This document shows positions 8,028 to 16,722 of a DNA stretch of 38,866 bases, piece by piece. The stretch covers positions 1 through 38,866 of the forward strand of contig JAHDHZ010000023.1 of NCBI GenBank assembly GCA_020631045.1, in the 5' to 3' direction. The notes under the pieces were generated by a model. It did not search any database. It was given only the letters and a program-made list of their open reading frames with translations, and was not told the DNA's origin. This DNA comes from Flavobacteriales bacterium. GTDB lineage: Bacteria > Bacteroidota > Bacteroidia > Flavobacteriales_G > JALEGO01. A program made the position numbers and the translations under genes. The stretch's first letter is position 1. Each line of letters begins with the position of its first letter.

Positions 8028-8976
8028 GTGTTTTTTGTTCTAAATAATCAACGTATAATTTCACGCCTTTTTCTATTGAGGTAAAGGGCTTTGTATATCC
8101 AACAGACTTTAATTTATGCATGTCAGCCTGCGTAAAATATTGATACTTATCTCTTATATCTTTAGGGATATCAATATAATTTATATACTGTTTTACATTT
8201 AAAGCTGCAAAAATACTATAAGCTAAATCATTAAAAGTTCTTGCCTGACCAGAACCCAAATTGTATATATCTGAGTGCTTTCTTAAATGCATTAGAAACA
8301 TACATACCTGACAAAGATCTTTAACGTAGATGAAATCTCTTTTTTGCTCGCCATCTAAGTAATTTTCTTTGTGCGATCTAAAAAGATTTAATTGTCCAGT
8401 TTTTTTTATTTGATGATATCCATGGTATACCACTGATGCCATTCTTGACTTGTGCTCTTCTCCGGGGCCATACACATTGAAAAATTTTAATCCTGCCCAA
8501 AAAAATGGCTTTTTATCTTGAGTTAAAATCCACCTGTCAAATTCATTTTTAGAAACTCCATATGGATTCAAAGGCTGTAGTAATTCAGATAAAGAATGAT
8601 CGTCTTTATAACCCAAAGATCCATCTCCATAAGTAGCCGCAGAAGATGCGTAAATGATAGGAACTGCAAAAGAAGTGCACAATTCAAAAAGCTGTTTACT
8701 ATACTCTAGGTTTAACCTCTTGAGCACTGAATAATCAAACTCAGCTGTGTCAGTTCTAGCGCCCAAATGAAAGATGAACTGTACAAATCTATGATGTGCT
8801 TTTAACCAAGAAAAAAACTCATCTCTGTGTATTTTTTGAGCATTTAACTCTTTAAGATCATGCTTTTTGTTATCAGAAAAATCATCAACCAACACCAAGT
8901 CTAAATACCCATTTTCATGAAGCATTCTTGAGAGATTCGAACCAATAAATCCGGCTGCTCCGGTAACTACGATCAT
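8020..8976 (-). CDS. hldD: ADP-L-glycero-D-manno-heptose 6-epimerase
   Basis: HldD epimerises ADP-D-glycero-manno-heptose to the L-glycero form used in the LPS inner core. The N terminus MIVVTGAAGFIGSNL carries the Rossmann nucleotide-binding glycines. FHLGARTDT, SSAATYG with the downstream YGVSK, FFNVYGPGEEHKSRMASV and DGEQKRDFIYVKDL are all characteristic of this subgroup of sugar-nucleotide epimerases. The ORF track adds 15 residues upstream, but that extension contains the promoter box, so the ATG at 8976 is the right start (318 aa). The gene is divergent from the pterin synthase gene. It overlaps the following pseudouridine synthase gene. Confidence 0.92.
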   Translation of the reverse strand: MIVVTGAAGFIGSNLSRMLHENGYLDLVLVDDFSDNKKHDLKELNAQKIHRDEFFSWLKAHHRFVQFIFHLGARTDTAEFDYSVLKRLNLEYSKQLFELCTSFAVPIIYASSAATYGDGSLGYKDDHSLSELLQPLNPYGVSKNEFDRWILTQDKKPFFWAGLKFFNVYGPGEEHKSRMASVVYHGYHQIKKTGQLNLFRSHKENYLDGEQKRDFIYVKDLCQVCMFLMHLRKHSDIYNLGSGQARTFNDLAYSIFAALNVKQYINYIDIPKDIRDKYQYFTQADMHKLKSVGYTKPFTSIEKGVKLYVDYLEQKTHA

Positions 8977-8981
8977 AAGAA

Positions 8982-8989
8982 CAAATATA
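8982..8989 (-). promoter_or_regulatory. -7 box of hldD
   Basis: TATATTTG on the minus strand ends 5 nt before the hldD ATG (8976), predicting a leaderless or nearly leaderless mRNA. It is 32 bp from the facing TATATTTG of the divergent pterin synthase gene. Confidence 0.6.
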
Positions 8990-9021
8990 GAATTTAAACC
9001 ACTTCTAAATGATACTATCAC

Positions 9022-9029
9022 TATATTTG
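9022..9029 (+). promoter_or_regulatory. -7 box of the PTPS-folE-fabD operon
   Basis: TATATTTG matches TAnnTTTG and lies 18 nt before the ATG at 9048. Because the box falls inside the longer ORF of the track (start 9009), it supports the downstream start. Confidence 0.6.
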
Positions 9030-9047
9030 TTGAGCAATAAAAAAATT

Positions 9048-9458
9048 ATGATCTACTTAACCAGAAGAGAGCGCTTTAACGCAGCTCATAAATTGCACAA
9101 CCCAGATTGGGACGATCAAAAAAATCATGAAGTATTTGGCAAATGCTCAAATCCGAATTGGCATGGACACAACTACATCATGTATGTTACTGTAAAGGGA
9201 GAGGTGAATCCCGAAACAGGTTGGGTAATTGATTTAAAAGACTTGAGTAAAATCTTAAAAGAGCATGTTATTGAACAGCTTGATCATAAAAACATCAATG
9301 TTGATGTTGAATTCATGAAAGGCAAGTGGGCTTCAACAGAAGTATTGTGCATTGAAATCTGGAAGGTCATTGAGCCTAAAATCAAAGCTTTAGGAGCTGA
9401 TTTACACTGCATAAAATTAGAAGAGACTGAAAATAATTATGTAGAATACTATGGCTAA
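9048..9458 (+). CDS. 6-pyruvoyl-tetrahydropterin synthase family enzyme
   Basis: These enzymes act on 7,8-dihydroneopterin triphosphate, the product of FolE, which is the next gene. [11 protein letters not shown] supplies the first zinc histidine (about H14), and [11 protein letters not shown] supplies the catalytic Cys (about C33) and two further zinc histidines. The spacing is C-X5-HGH, which marks the tetrahydrobiopterin-type PTPS rather than QueD (C-X3-HGH). [10 protein letters not shown] and [16 protein letters not shown] also resemble the animal enzyme. The start is set at 9048 because the upstream promoter box excludes 9009 (136 aa, normal family length). Automatic annotation may call it QueD. 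The stop overlaps folE by 8 nt. Confidence 0.88.
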   Translation: MIYLTRRERFNAAHKLHNPDWDDQKNHEVFGKCSNPNWHGHNYIMYVTVKGEVNPETGWVIDLKDLSKILKEHVIEQLDHKNINVDVEFMKGKWASTEVLCIEIWKVIEPKIKALGADLHCIKLEETENNYVEYYG

Positions 9459-10050
9459 TTACAAAAAAGAAGAATTCTACAACTCAAAAACAACCAAGTC
9501 AATTGCTGAGCATTTCAAACAAATCATCGGTTTAATTGGTGAAGACTCAAAAAGAGAAGGGCTTTTAAAAACTCCAGAGCGCGCCTCAAAAGCCATGCAG
9601 TTTTTAACTCAGGGGTATGATCAAAATCCAGAAGAAATCTTAAAATCTGCCATGTTTAAAGAAGACTATAGTCAAATGGTATTGGTTAAAGACATTGAGG
9701 TGTATTCTTTGTGTGAGCATCATATTTTACCTTTTTTTGGAAAGGCCCATATTGCCTATATTCCAAATGGGCACATTGTCGGGTTGAGTAAACTCCCTAG
9801 ATTGGTCGATTGCTTTTCTAGAAGACTACAAGTTCAAGAACGCTTAACTGATCAAATTACAGATGCGATAAATGACACACTCAAACCACTAGGTGTTGCT
9901 GTTGTAATTGAGGCTAAGCATATGTGCATGCAAATGAGAGGTGTACAAAAACAAAACTCAGTTACCACAACTTCTGCTTTCAAAGGAGAGTTTTTAAAAG
10001 ACACCACACGAAAAGAATTTATTAGGTTAATTGGCGCAAAACTTCATTAA
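9451..10050 (+). CDS. folE: GTP cyclohydrolase I
   Basis: FolE converts GTP to 7,8-dihydroneopterin triphosphate, the entry to folate, biopterin and queuosine. [13 protein letters not shown], the zinc site [20 protein letters not shown] (C88, H91), [20 protein letters not shown] and the second zinc cysteine in [11 protein letters not shown] (about C159) are all present. The length of 199 aa is normal. It overlaps the PTPS gene upstream and shares a base with the fabD start, so the three are almost certainly co-transcribed. The pairing with a C-X5-HGH PTPS suggests that at least part of the flux goes to tetrahydrobiopterin. Confidence 0.96.
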   Translation: MANYKKEEFYNSKTTKSIAEHFKQIIGLIGEDSKREGLLKTPERASKAMQFLTQGYDQNPEEILKSAMFKEDYSQMVLVKDIEVYSLCEHHILPFFGKAHIAYIPNGHIVGLSKLPRLVDCFSRRLQVQERLTDQITDAINDTLKPLGVAVVIEAKHMCMQMRGVQKQNSVTTTSAFKGEFLKDTTRKEFIRLIGAKLH

Positions 10051-10937
10051 TGAGTAAAACAGCATATGTATTTGTGGGCCAAGGAGCTCAAAAAACAGGA
10101 ATGGGCCTTGAGCTTTACCAAAATTTTGAGCAAGCCAAAGCTATTTTTCACCAAGCTGATGAAATTCTAGGTTTTGAGCTTTCTAAAATCATGTTCAAAG
10201 GCACTGATGAACAACTCAAACAAACAAAAGTGACTCAACCTGCTATCTTTACATATTGTGTTGCAAAAATGCTCTGTCTATCAAAAACAAATCCGAGTGC
10301 TGTAGCTGGTCATTCTTTAGGTGAATTCACTGCTCTTGTGGCCTGTAAGGCTATTGAGTTTGAAGATGCTTTAAAGCTCGTACAAGCAAGGGCTCTAGCC
10401 ATGCAAAAAGCCTGTGAAGAAAACCCTTCAACCATGGCGGCTATACTAGGGCTTGAAGATGGTATTATTGAGCAAACATGCAAGAACATAGATCAAATTG
10501 TTGTTGCAGCCAATTATAACTGTAATGGCCAAGTTGTGATCTCAGGCACGCACAAGGGTATTGATCAAGCTTGTGAAGAATTATTGTCAAAGGGTGCTAA
10601 AAGAGCTTTGAAGCTGAATGTCTCTGGAGCATTTCATTCCCCTTTAATGCTAGGTGCAAAACAAAGTTTAGAAGCGCAAATCAAGCAAACTGTTTTTAAA
10701 GATCCGATCTGTGAGATCTATCAAAATGTTGATGCAAAAGCAAATTCTAATGCAAAGAGTATCCAGAAAAACTTAATTGATCAATTAACCAGCGCAGTTA
10801 AATGGAAGCAGAGCATTGAAAATATGATAGCTCAAGACATCACAAATTTCACAGAAATTGGTCCTTCTAAAGTACTTTCTGGAATGATCAAAAAAATTGA
10901 TCGGCAGGTTACTACTACTCAACTAGAAATTCATTAA
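10050..10937 (+). CDS. fabD: Malonyl-CoA:ACP transacylase
   Basis: FabD loads malonyl units onto acyl carrier protein for fatty acid synthesis. The N terminus FVGQGAQKTGMGLEL, the nucleophile motif AGHSLGEFTAL (S89), the carboxylate-binding arginine in VQARALAMQ (about R114) and the catalytic histidine in SGAFHSPLM (about H196) are in their expected order. At 295 aa it is a complete stand-alone enzyme. Its ATG overlaps the folE stop by one base (TAATG). The gene converges with the PHP phosphatase gene, with a 4-nt overlap. Confidence 0.95.
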   Translation: MSKTAYVFVGQGAQKTGMGLELYQNFEQAKAIFHQADEILGFELSKIMFKGTDEQLKQTKVTQPAIFTYCVAKMLCLSKTNPSAVAGHSLGEFTALVACKAIEFEDALKLVQARALAMQKACEENPSTMAAILGLEDGIIEQTCKNIDQIVVAANYNCNGQVVISGTHKGIDQACEELLSKGAKRALKLNVSGAFHSPLMLGAKQSLEAQIKQTVFKDPICEIYQNVDAKANSNAKSIQKNLIDQLTSAVKWKQSIENMIAQDITNFTEIGPSKVLSGMIKKIDRQVTTTQLEIH

Positions 10938-11683
10938 AGGGTTTTGTTTAAAATCTGAGGCTGCTGAACCAATTCTTGAAAAAGAGGCAATTTTCTCACA
11001 TAATTTGTGAGCTCTACATGATTTAAGTGATGGCAATCTGATCCCACAAAGTCATACATTTTTTGTTCTACCATGTACTCAGCAGCTTTTTTAACGCCTG
11101 GGCCATAATGCTCGGTCAAAGAATTTGTATTAAGCTGAAAGAGCACTCCTTTATCTTTTAAGGCGTGAAAGTGATCATAGTTGACATGCCAATAAGGATA
11201 GCGTTCGACATGCGCCAAAACAGGCCTGTAGCCCTTCACCTGCATTTCAAAAATAGCTTTGTGCAATAATTTAGGTTCATTGATAAACGAGAGTTCAAAC
11301 AACACCATATTCTCTGAAAAAGTAAGAATGTCATCTTTTTCTAATAAACTCATAAAATGTTCATCTAAATAGTATTCAGATGCTGCTTCAACTTCAATAT
11401 CAATAGACTGTTTTTTAAGCTCGCTTTTCAATGTTTTTAGTCCATCTAAAATAATCTTAGAACTATTCTTATAATAGTCATACATGATGTGCGGAGTGGT
11501 AATGATTTTTTGATATCCCATTGCTTTTAACTCAGAGATCAACTCAATAGATTGCTGCATGTTTTGAGCCCCATCATCAATACCTGGAATCAGATGAGAA
11601 TGCACATCAGCAAATAACACCTGCATGTCTACGGGAGCTAAAAGTCTTGGCTTTTTTTGAAAAAAACGTCTAAATAGTTGCAC
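10934..11683 (-). CDS. CpsB/CapC-type (PHP family) protein-tyrosine phosphatase
   Basis: Manganese-dependent phosphatases of this family dephosphorylate bacterial tyrosine kinases that control capsule or exopolysaccharide. The PHP metal motifs are clear: FADVHSHLIPGIDDGA, IITTPHIM, LAHVERYPYWH and VGSDCHHL. The length of 249 aa fits. It is the last gene of a minus operon with rsmD (2 nt upstream), so its co-expression is with housekeeping genes rather than with a capsule cluster, and no kinase is seen nearby. The function is inferred from family. Confidence 0.88.
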   Translation of the reverse strand: MQLFRRFFQKKPRLLAPVDMQVLFADVHSHLIPGIDDGAQNMQQSIELISELKAMGYQKIITTPHIMYDYYKNSSKIILDGLKTLKSELKKQSIDIEVEAASEYYLDEHFMSLLEKDDILTFSENMVLFELSFINEPKLLHKAIFEMQVKGYRPVLAHVERYPYWHVNYDHFHALKDKGVLFQLNTNSLTEHYGPGVKKAAEYMVEQKMYDFVGSDCHHLNHVELTNYVRKLPLFQELVQQPQILNKTL

Positions 11684-11685
11684 GG

Positions 11686-12231
11686 CTACGAAGATGTGAC
11701 TTTTTTAAAAAAAGAAAAAGCCACATTGCCATATTGTTTTTGATTTTGAAAAAAATCAAACTGTTCAAATGATCTTTTTGAGCTATGTTCAAGAATAAAC
11801 AAGTTAGAAGCACTCTTTAAAAGATGAGTGCACACATTGTCAATCAACTGATCGTAAGAAGCAAAATCATATGGTGGATCAGCAAAAACTAAATCAAAAT
11901 CTAAAGGCTTAGATGTATATTTTAAAGCATCTTGACAGACTACAGAAAGCCCATCAAAATTTAATTGCTCTTGAGCTGTATGCTTAATAAACTTTAAGCT
12001 TTTAAAATGCTGATCAACACAAGTTACTCTACTTACACCTCTTGATATAAACTCATAAGAAATATTACCTGTTCCTGAAAATAAATCAAGTATTGAAAGC
12101 CCATGAAAATCTATTTGATGCATCAATACATTAAACAAGCCCTCTTTAGCAAAATCTGTAGTAGGTCGTGCTGGTAAGTTTTTTGGCGCAACAATGCGTT
12201 TAGATTTATATGTTCCTGAGATAATTCTCAA
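11686..12231 (-). CDS. rsmD: 16S rRNA (guanine-N2)-methyltransferase RsmD
   Basis: RsmD methylates G966 of 16S rRNA (E. coli numbering). MRIISGTYKSKRI and PARPTTDFAKEGLFNVL are the family N terminus. LDLFSGTGNISYEF is the SAM-binding motif, and FADPPYDF is the catalytic DPPY motif of N-directed methyltransferases. At 181 aa it is full-length. It lies 1 nt after the DUF3822-like gene, a pairing common in Bacteroidota. Confidence 0.93.
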   Translation of the reverse strand: MRIISGTYKSKRIVAPKNLPARPTTDFAKEGLFNVLMHQIDFHGLSILDLFSGTGNISYEFISRGVSRVTCVDQHFKSLKFIKHTAQEQLNFDGLSVVCQDALKYTSKPLDFDLVFADPPYDFASYDQLIDNVCTHLLKSASNLFILEHSSKRSFEQFDFFQNQKQYGNVAFSFFKKVTSS

Positions 12232-12232
12232 T

Positions 12233-12928
12233 TTAATTACTCATTTGCATATGAAAAAACTGATTGAATTCTTGCACTCTGACTCTTTTAAAATAATGCT
12301 TTAAATCAGCATGTTCTTCTTTAAAATCAGACAAATAATTCAACAACAAGCATTCTAGAGTTGATCGATCTACTTGTAATTGTTTCTGCACTGCTAAAAC
12401 ATAATACACCACATCTTGCGGAGATTTGTAATCAAAAGAATTAACCAGTTCTATCAGGCCATTCTTTTTTTGAAATATTTGAACGACAGAAGGCGTTTTC
12501 AATACAATTAAACCCTGTGAAGATTTTTGAGCCAACAAATATTCAATAATCAATGCAGCAGCACTTTTTTTATACGCTACTGGTAAAGTATCAATAGTTT
12601 CATAAAATTGTTGATGAAAATTAGTCAACAAAACTGATTTTAAGCTGGGTAATTCTTCTGAAATAATTTCTAGAGCATCAGAGCCGAAAGTAGTTTGCCA
12701 GACTTCTTGTAAAGAATACTGATCTAACAGTAACTTAGGGGCTAAAACAAAATAATTAGGCACATAACAAAGGGCAGATTTTGAACTAGTTGATACTTTT
12801 TGTTTTAAAAAAGCTTGTTGAGATGATAAATCTGCATGAACCTCACGCTCAAAACTCTCTCCCTTAAGCTTGCCTTCGGCAGTTTGCCCTAAAAAATGTG
12901 TGTTGTGAGAAGAAACAACAAGCTGCAT
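12233..12928 (-). CDS. DUF3822-like protein
   Basis: A 231-residue soluble protein with no signal peptide or membrane segment. The position directly before rsmD and the overall size and character match the DUF3822 proteins of Bacteroidota. Recognisable stretches include ALCYVPNYFVLAPKLLLD and VVYYVLAVQKQLQVD. No catalytic motif is visible and the function is unknown. It sits 9 nt after the membrane protein gene, so the two probably share a transcript. Confidence 0.72.
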   Translation of the reverse strand: MQLVVSSHNTHFLGQTAEGKLKGESFEREVHADLSSQQAFLKQKVSTSSKSALCYVPNYFVLAPKLLLDQYSLQEVWQTTFGSDALEIISEELPSLKSVLLTNFHQQFYETIDTLPVAYKKSAAALIIEYLLAQKSSQGLIVLKTPSVVQIFQKKNGLIELVNSFDYKSPQDVVYYVLAVQKQLQVDRSTLECLLLNYLSDFKEEHADLKHYFKRVRVQEFNQFFHMQMSN

Positions 12929-12937
12929 GTTGCTGTG

Positions 12938-13705
12938 TTATTCCCAGTTTCCGTTCAAACCAGGATCTTGCGTTGAACCAAATTTCAAATCTTTGAAAGA
13001 AGCATAAAAATTCTTACTCCACTCAGGAAACACCTCTTCATTAGGCGCTACAACCTCTAGAGTTTTTACTTTTAAATTATTTTTTTCAACCTCTCCAGCA
13101 GTCATTCTAAATTTCTTTTGGTCTGTTGTAGGAATATACTCTAATGAATCTACCGAAACACTATGGTCTCTTGTGCTCATGTATTTATCATTAAAAATAC
13201 TCGACTTAGCAGAAATCATTTTCACTTCTTTTTTATAGTATCCCCCATCGATGGCTTCTTGCTCAGTCATTCCATCAGGAATATTTCCTACAGCTTTCAT
13301 TACAGGCACCTGCCCCTGAGCAATAAATGCATTCAAAGAATCAAATGAAACAGCATACTTTCTATTCACACTTTTGTAAGCCTTTTGAGCTTCTCTAATG
13401 TCTTTTAGTCTTTGGGTAATTTTTAAAAAACGTTCTTTTTTCACCTTCTCAAAAGCCAAAGGCTCTTGAATTGAGTTGTAATCTAAAAAAGAGAACAACC
13501 CCGCAGCCAAAGCAGCAAAAACGGTAATGGCAATTTTACTTGATTTTGTCAAACTCGTATTTTGAGCTAAAAGCACGATGATTCCTGCCAACAGAACCAT
13601 AAATCCACCCAGCTTAAACAACATATTTTGATCATACATAAAGGCATAACCAAGAAGAATTAAAGCAATTAAAATCAATGAAATGGGAAAAAGAGCTCTT
13701 TGCAT
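12938..13705 (-). CDS. Membrane protein of unknown function, three TM segments
   Basis: Three hydrophobic helices near the N terminus (ALFPISLILIALILLGYAFM, GGFMVLLAGIIVLLA and IAITVFAALAAGLFSFL) are followed by a hydrophilic domain of about 165 residues. That domain has a helical KITQRLKDIREAQKAYKSVN segment reminiscent of a membrane-proximal coiled coil. The ORF track starts at a TTG (13726), but that codon lies in the -7 box. ATG 13705 (MQRALFPI, 255 aa) is therefore chosen. It is the first gene of the minus operon ending with the PHP phosphatase. I do not recognise a function. Confidence 0.75.
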   Translation of the reverse strand: MQRALFPISLILIALILLGYAFMYDQNMLFKLGGFMVLLAGIIVLLAQNTSLTKSSKIAITVFAALAAGLFSFLDYNSIQEPLAFEKVKKERFLKITQRLKDIREAQKAYKSVNRKYAVSFDSLNAFIAQGQVPVMKAVGNIPDGMTEQEAIDGGYYKKEVKMISAKSSIFNDKYMSTRDHSVSVDSLEYIPTTDQKKFRMTAGEVEKNNLKVKTLEVVAPNEEVFPEWSKNFYASFKDLKFGSTQDPGLNGNWE

Positions 13706-13723
13706 ATCTGGGAAATTTTTAAT

Positions 13724-13731
13724 CAAAAGTA
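13724..13731 (-). promoter_or_regulatory. -7 box of the membrane protein-DUF3822-rsmD operon
   Basis: TACTTTTG on the minus strand matches TAnnTTTG and ends 18 nt before ATG 13705. It overlaps the TTG that the ORF track uses as a start, which argues against that start. Confidence 0.5.
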
Positions 13732-13767
13732 ATACTTTTTTCGTAATACTAACCCATCATATTTTAC

Positions 13768-13775
13768 TAGGTTTG
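13768..13775 (+). promoter_or_regulatory. -7 box of the FAD oxidoreductase operon
   Basis: TAGGTTTG matches TAnnTTTG and ends 5 nt before ATG 13781. The GTG used in the ORF track (13775) begins on the last base of the box and is unlikely to be transcribed as a start. Confidence 0.55.
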
Positions 13776-13780
13776 TGCAC

Positions 13781-15121
13781 ATGTCAAAGCATATCGTCAT
13801 TATAGGAAACGGAATCGCTGGTGTGAGTGCGGCCAGAGAAATCAGAAAACACTCTGATTTTAAGATTACCATCATCTCTGAAGAAACCAAATACTTTTTT
13901 TCAAGAACAGCCTTGATGTACATCTATATGGGGCATATGCGCTTTAAAGACACTCAACCCTATGAACCCTCTTTTTGGATTAAAAATAAAATAGAACTTA
14001 TTCAAGACCGCGCTTTGAGTATTGATTTTTCAAAGAAAAACATCGCTCTTAAAAACAATTCAAGCGTTACTTACGACAGTTTGATTTTAGCTACCGGTTC
14101 AAAACCTAACAAATTTGGCTGGAAAGGCCAAGACCTCAAAGGTGTGCAAGGCTTATATAGTTATCAAGATCTTAAATTACTTGAAGAAAACACTAAAAAA
14201 GGCATCAACAGAGCTGTCATAGTCGGTGGAGGACTCATCGGCATAGAGCTTGCCGAAATGTTACACTCCAGAAATTACCCTGTTACATTTTTAGTTAGAG
14301 AACAAAACTTTTGGGGCAATGTGCTTCCCAAAGAACAATCTGAAGTCATTGTCAAACACATGATAGACGATTACCATATTGATTTGAAATGCTCTACTGA
14401 ACTTGACGAGATTCAAGCAAATGATCACCAAAGAGTCACATCCATCACGACTAAATCGGGCACAAAAATCGACTGTGAATTGGTAGGACTGACTGCTGGA
14501 GTTTCTCCGAACATTGATTTTTTACGATCGACTAATTTAAAGGTCAACAGAGGCATTCTGGTTGATGAATATTTGCAAACCAATATTGAAGATGTTTATG
14601 CCATAGGCGATTGTGCAGAGTTTGTAAAGCATCCAAAAACTGACAGGCGCAACATTGAGCAAGTTTGGTACACTGGCAAAATGATGGGGCTGACTGTAGG
14701 CAAAACCATCAGTGGTCAAAAAACTTCCTATCAACCAGGACATTGGTTCAATTCAGCCAAATTTTTTGACATTGAATACCAAACCTATGGATGGGTATTT
14801 GCTCAGCTACAAGCCCATCAAGAAAAATTTTTCTGGAAGCACCCTGAGAAAAACATCAACATCTACATGGTTTTTGATAAAGCTTCCCGAAAATTTATTG
14901 GCATCAACACCTTTGGTTTAAGACTCAGACACGAGCTTTTTGACAGATGGCTTACAGAAAAGCGAACCATAGATTACATTCTTGAGCATTTGAAAAGCGC
15001 CAACTTTGATCCTGAATTCTATGCTACCCAAGAAGCTTCAATCATCAATGCATTCAACAAACAGTTTAACACCAATCTCTCTGTGAAAGCCAAAAGCTGG
15101 AAATCAATTTTAAATTTCTAA
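13781..15121 (+). CDS. NAD(P)/FAD-dependent oxidoreductase
   Basis: A pyridine-nucleotide:disulfide-type flavoprotein. It has an FAD-binding GxGxxG near the N terminus (IVIIGNGIAGVSAARE), the ATG motif in LILATGSKPN, an NAD(P)-binding motif (AVIVGGGLIGIELAEML) and a second FAD motif (VYAIGDCAEF). No active-site CxxC is seen, so it is more like rubredoxin/ferredoxin reductases or NADH oxidases than disulfide reductases. A C-terminal extension of about 100 residues follows the core. The next gene, 4 nt away, encodes an Fe-S membrane protein, so the pair probably passes electrons between NAD(P)H and the membrane. The start at ATG 13781 rests on the promoter box. Confidence 0.88.
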   Translation: MSKHIVIIGNGIAGVSAAREIRKHSDFKITIISEETKYFFSRTALMYIYMGHMRFKDTQPYEPSFWIKNKIELIQDRALSIDFSKKNIALKNNSSVTYDSLILATGSKPNKFGWKGQDLKGVQGLYSYQDLKLLEENTKKGINRAVIVGGGLIGIELAEMLHSRNYPVTFLVREQNFWGNVLPKEQSEVIVKHMIDDYHIDLKCSTELDEIQANDHQRVTSITTKSGTKIDCELVGLTAGVSPNIDFLRSTNLKVNRGILVDEYLQTNIEDVYAIGDCAEFVKHPKTDRRNIEQVWYTGKMMGLTVGKTISGQKTSYQPGHWFNSAKFFDIEYQTYGWVFAQLQAHQEKFFWKHPEKNINIYMVFDKASRKFIGINTFGLRLRHELFDRWLTEKRTIDYILEHLKSANFDPEFYATQEASIINAFNKQFNTNLSVKAKSWKSILNF

Positions 15122-15125
15122 TCTC

Positions 15126-16688
15126 ATGCACTTCATTCAAAAAATCGGAATATTCGTCTTTCTCATTGCCCTTGGCATTTTTACGGCCAGCTCTTTTTTG
15201 GGTAATTTCTATTTTGAACAAGGCCAGCTTAAAAGTCAAATCAATGCAAAGGTTTATGAAAATATTGGTCCAGAGCTCGAAAAAGCTATAGAAAATCAAT
15301 TGTTTTCAGGTACAGCAACGGCCATTCAAACCATCAGTTCAATATACAATAAGGCCAATGCCAAATTCATCGAAAACCAAGAGTGGGATAAAAAAATGCA
15401 TCAAAGTGCCAATGAATTTGCCTTTGGTTTGCTACAAAAAAATGCTGTTGGTGTATTTGTCACAAACCCTTGGTTAATGTTTTTACTCACCTTTGGGCTA
15501 GGCATTTTAGGAGCACTACTCTACATCGTGCCTACCGTTTATACCTTGGGGCCTGCAGGCATTAAAAACAATGGCCTTTTTCAATCTTCAGCTACCTATA
15601 GAGGATTTATTGGCTATACTGCTTTCATCTATTTAGTAGGATTTTATATCGTGCTATACTTTGCCCCTGCATATCTAACCAATCAGATTAAAATTGTTGA
15701 TCCTATCAGTAAATCTTTGAGTGGCAACGATGCTGGTCAGTGGTTTTTATATGGCTTTCTATACTGTGTTGTAATGAGTGTGATGGCTATTAAGATGTAC
15801 ATCAAGTACCGCCACAACATGTACCAAATTATAAGAACTACTAGTGTGTTATTTTTTCAAATTGCTTTTGCGTTTTTGATTCCTGAAATTTTGATGCGCT
15901 TAAACATGCCGTATTACGACTTTAAAAACGCTTGGCCCTTAGATTATGATTTCTTTTTTGATTGGAACATCAACAGTTTGATGGCTTCTGGAAAAATGGG
16001 CATTTTCATGTTGTTTTGGGGCATATTAATGGTGGTGGTCATTGTGCCTGTAATGGTCTATTTTTTTGGCAAGCGTTGGTATTGTTCTTGGGTGTGTGGA
16101 TGTGGAGGCTTAGCTGAGACCTTGGGTGACCCTTACCGTCATTTGTCTAACAAGAGCCTCAATGCTTGGAAGATTGAGCGCTATTTGATTCATGGCGTAT
16201 TGGTCTTTGCTTTTATTATGACGGGCTTTACGCTGTATTCATTTTTTACCAGCAAATCTTCCATTTTAGGCATTCAGACTTATTCATTACAATCTACTTA
16301 TGGATTTTTGGTTGGATCTATTTTTTCAGGGGTCATTGGCACAGGGTTTTATCCTGTTTGGGGCAATCGCGTTTGGTGTCGGTTCGGGTGCCCTCTGGCC
16401 GCTTACATGGGACTGGTTCAACGCTTTAAATCGCGTTTTAGAATTACCACTAACGGTGGTCAATGCATTTCTTGTGGAAATTGCTCAACCTATTGTGAGC
16501 AAGGCATTGATGTGAGAGCTTATGCCCAGAAGGGGCAGAATATTGTGAGAAGTTCGTGCGTGGGTTGTGGCGTATGTGCAGCGGTTTGTCCAAGAGGCGT
16601 TCTAAAACTTGAAAATGGTCCTGAGCAAGATCGCATTAATGATGATCCCATTATGATTGGATCAGGCAAAGCAGAGCTTAGGGCTTGA
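15126..16688 (+). CDS. NosR/NapH-like 4Fe-4S membrane protein
   Basis: A polytopic membrane electron-transfer protein: a hydrophobic N-terminal helix, an extracytoplasmic loop, then several helices between about residues 110 and 420. Two cysteine motifs lie at membrane edges (WYCSWVCGCGG and WCRFGCPL), as in NosR/NapH/CcoG-type proteins. The C-terminal ferredoxin part has two 4Fe-4S sites, CISCGNCSTYCEQ (last Pro replaced by Glu) and CVGCGVCAAVCPRG. Together with the upstream flavoprotein it suggests a small NAD(P)H-linked redox module. No nitrous oxide or nitrate reductase gene is near, so the terminal partner is unknown. Confidence 0.87.
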   Translation: MHFIQKIGIFVFLIALGIFTASSFLGNFYFEQGQLKSQINAKVYENIGPELEKAIENQLFSGTATAIQTISSIYNKANAKFIENQEWDKKMHQSANEFAFGLLQKNAVGVFVTNPWLMFLLTFGLGILGALLYIVPTVYTLGPAGIKNNGLFQSSATYRGFIGYTAFIYLVGFYIVLYFAPAYLTNQIKIVDPISKSLSGNDAGQWFLYGFLYCVVMSVMAIKMYIKYRHNMYQIIRTTSVLFFQIAFAFLIPEILMRLNMPYYDFKNAWPLDYDFFFDWNINSLMASGKMGIFMLFWGILMVVVIVPVMVYFFGKRWYCSWVCGCGGLAETLGDPYRHLSNKSLNAWKIERYLIHGVLVFAFIMTGFTLYSFFTSKSSILGIQTYSLQSTYGFLVGSIFSGVIGTGFYPVWGNRVWCRFGCPLAAYMGLVQRFKSRFRITTNGGQCISCGNCSTYCEQGIDVRAYAQKGQNIVRSSCVGCGVCAAVCPRGVLKLENGPEQDRINDDPIMIGSGKAELRA

Positions 16689-16715
16689 CAGATATTGTTT
16701 AAGCTGCTAACTTTG
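16685..16715 (+). promoter_or_regulatory. Promoter of the MORN-repeat gene
   Basis: TTGACA (16685-16690) and TAACTTTG (16708-16715) form a complete Bacteroidota promoter, with 20 nt between TTG and TAnnTTTG. The box ends 7 nt before ATG 16723, so the 5' UTR is very short or absent. The -33 element overlaps the end of the preceding gene. Confidence 0.65.
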
Positions 16716-16722
16716 CAGAGCA

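Noticed and set aside
9009-9047. N-terminal extension of the PTPS ORF
   Set aside because: It contains the perfect -7 box TATATTTG, and family members start at the [10 protein letters not shown] position.
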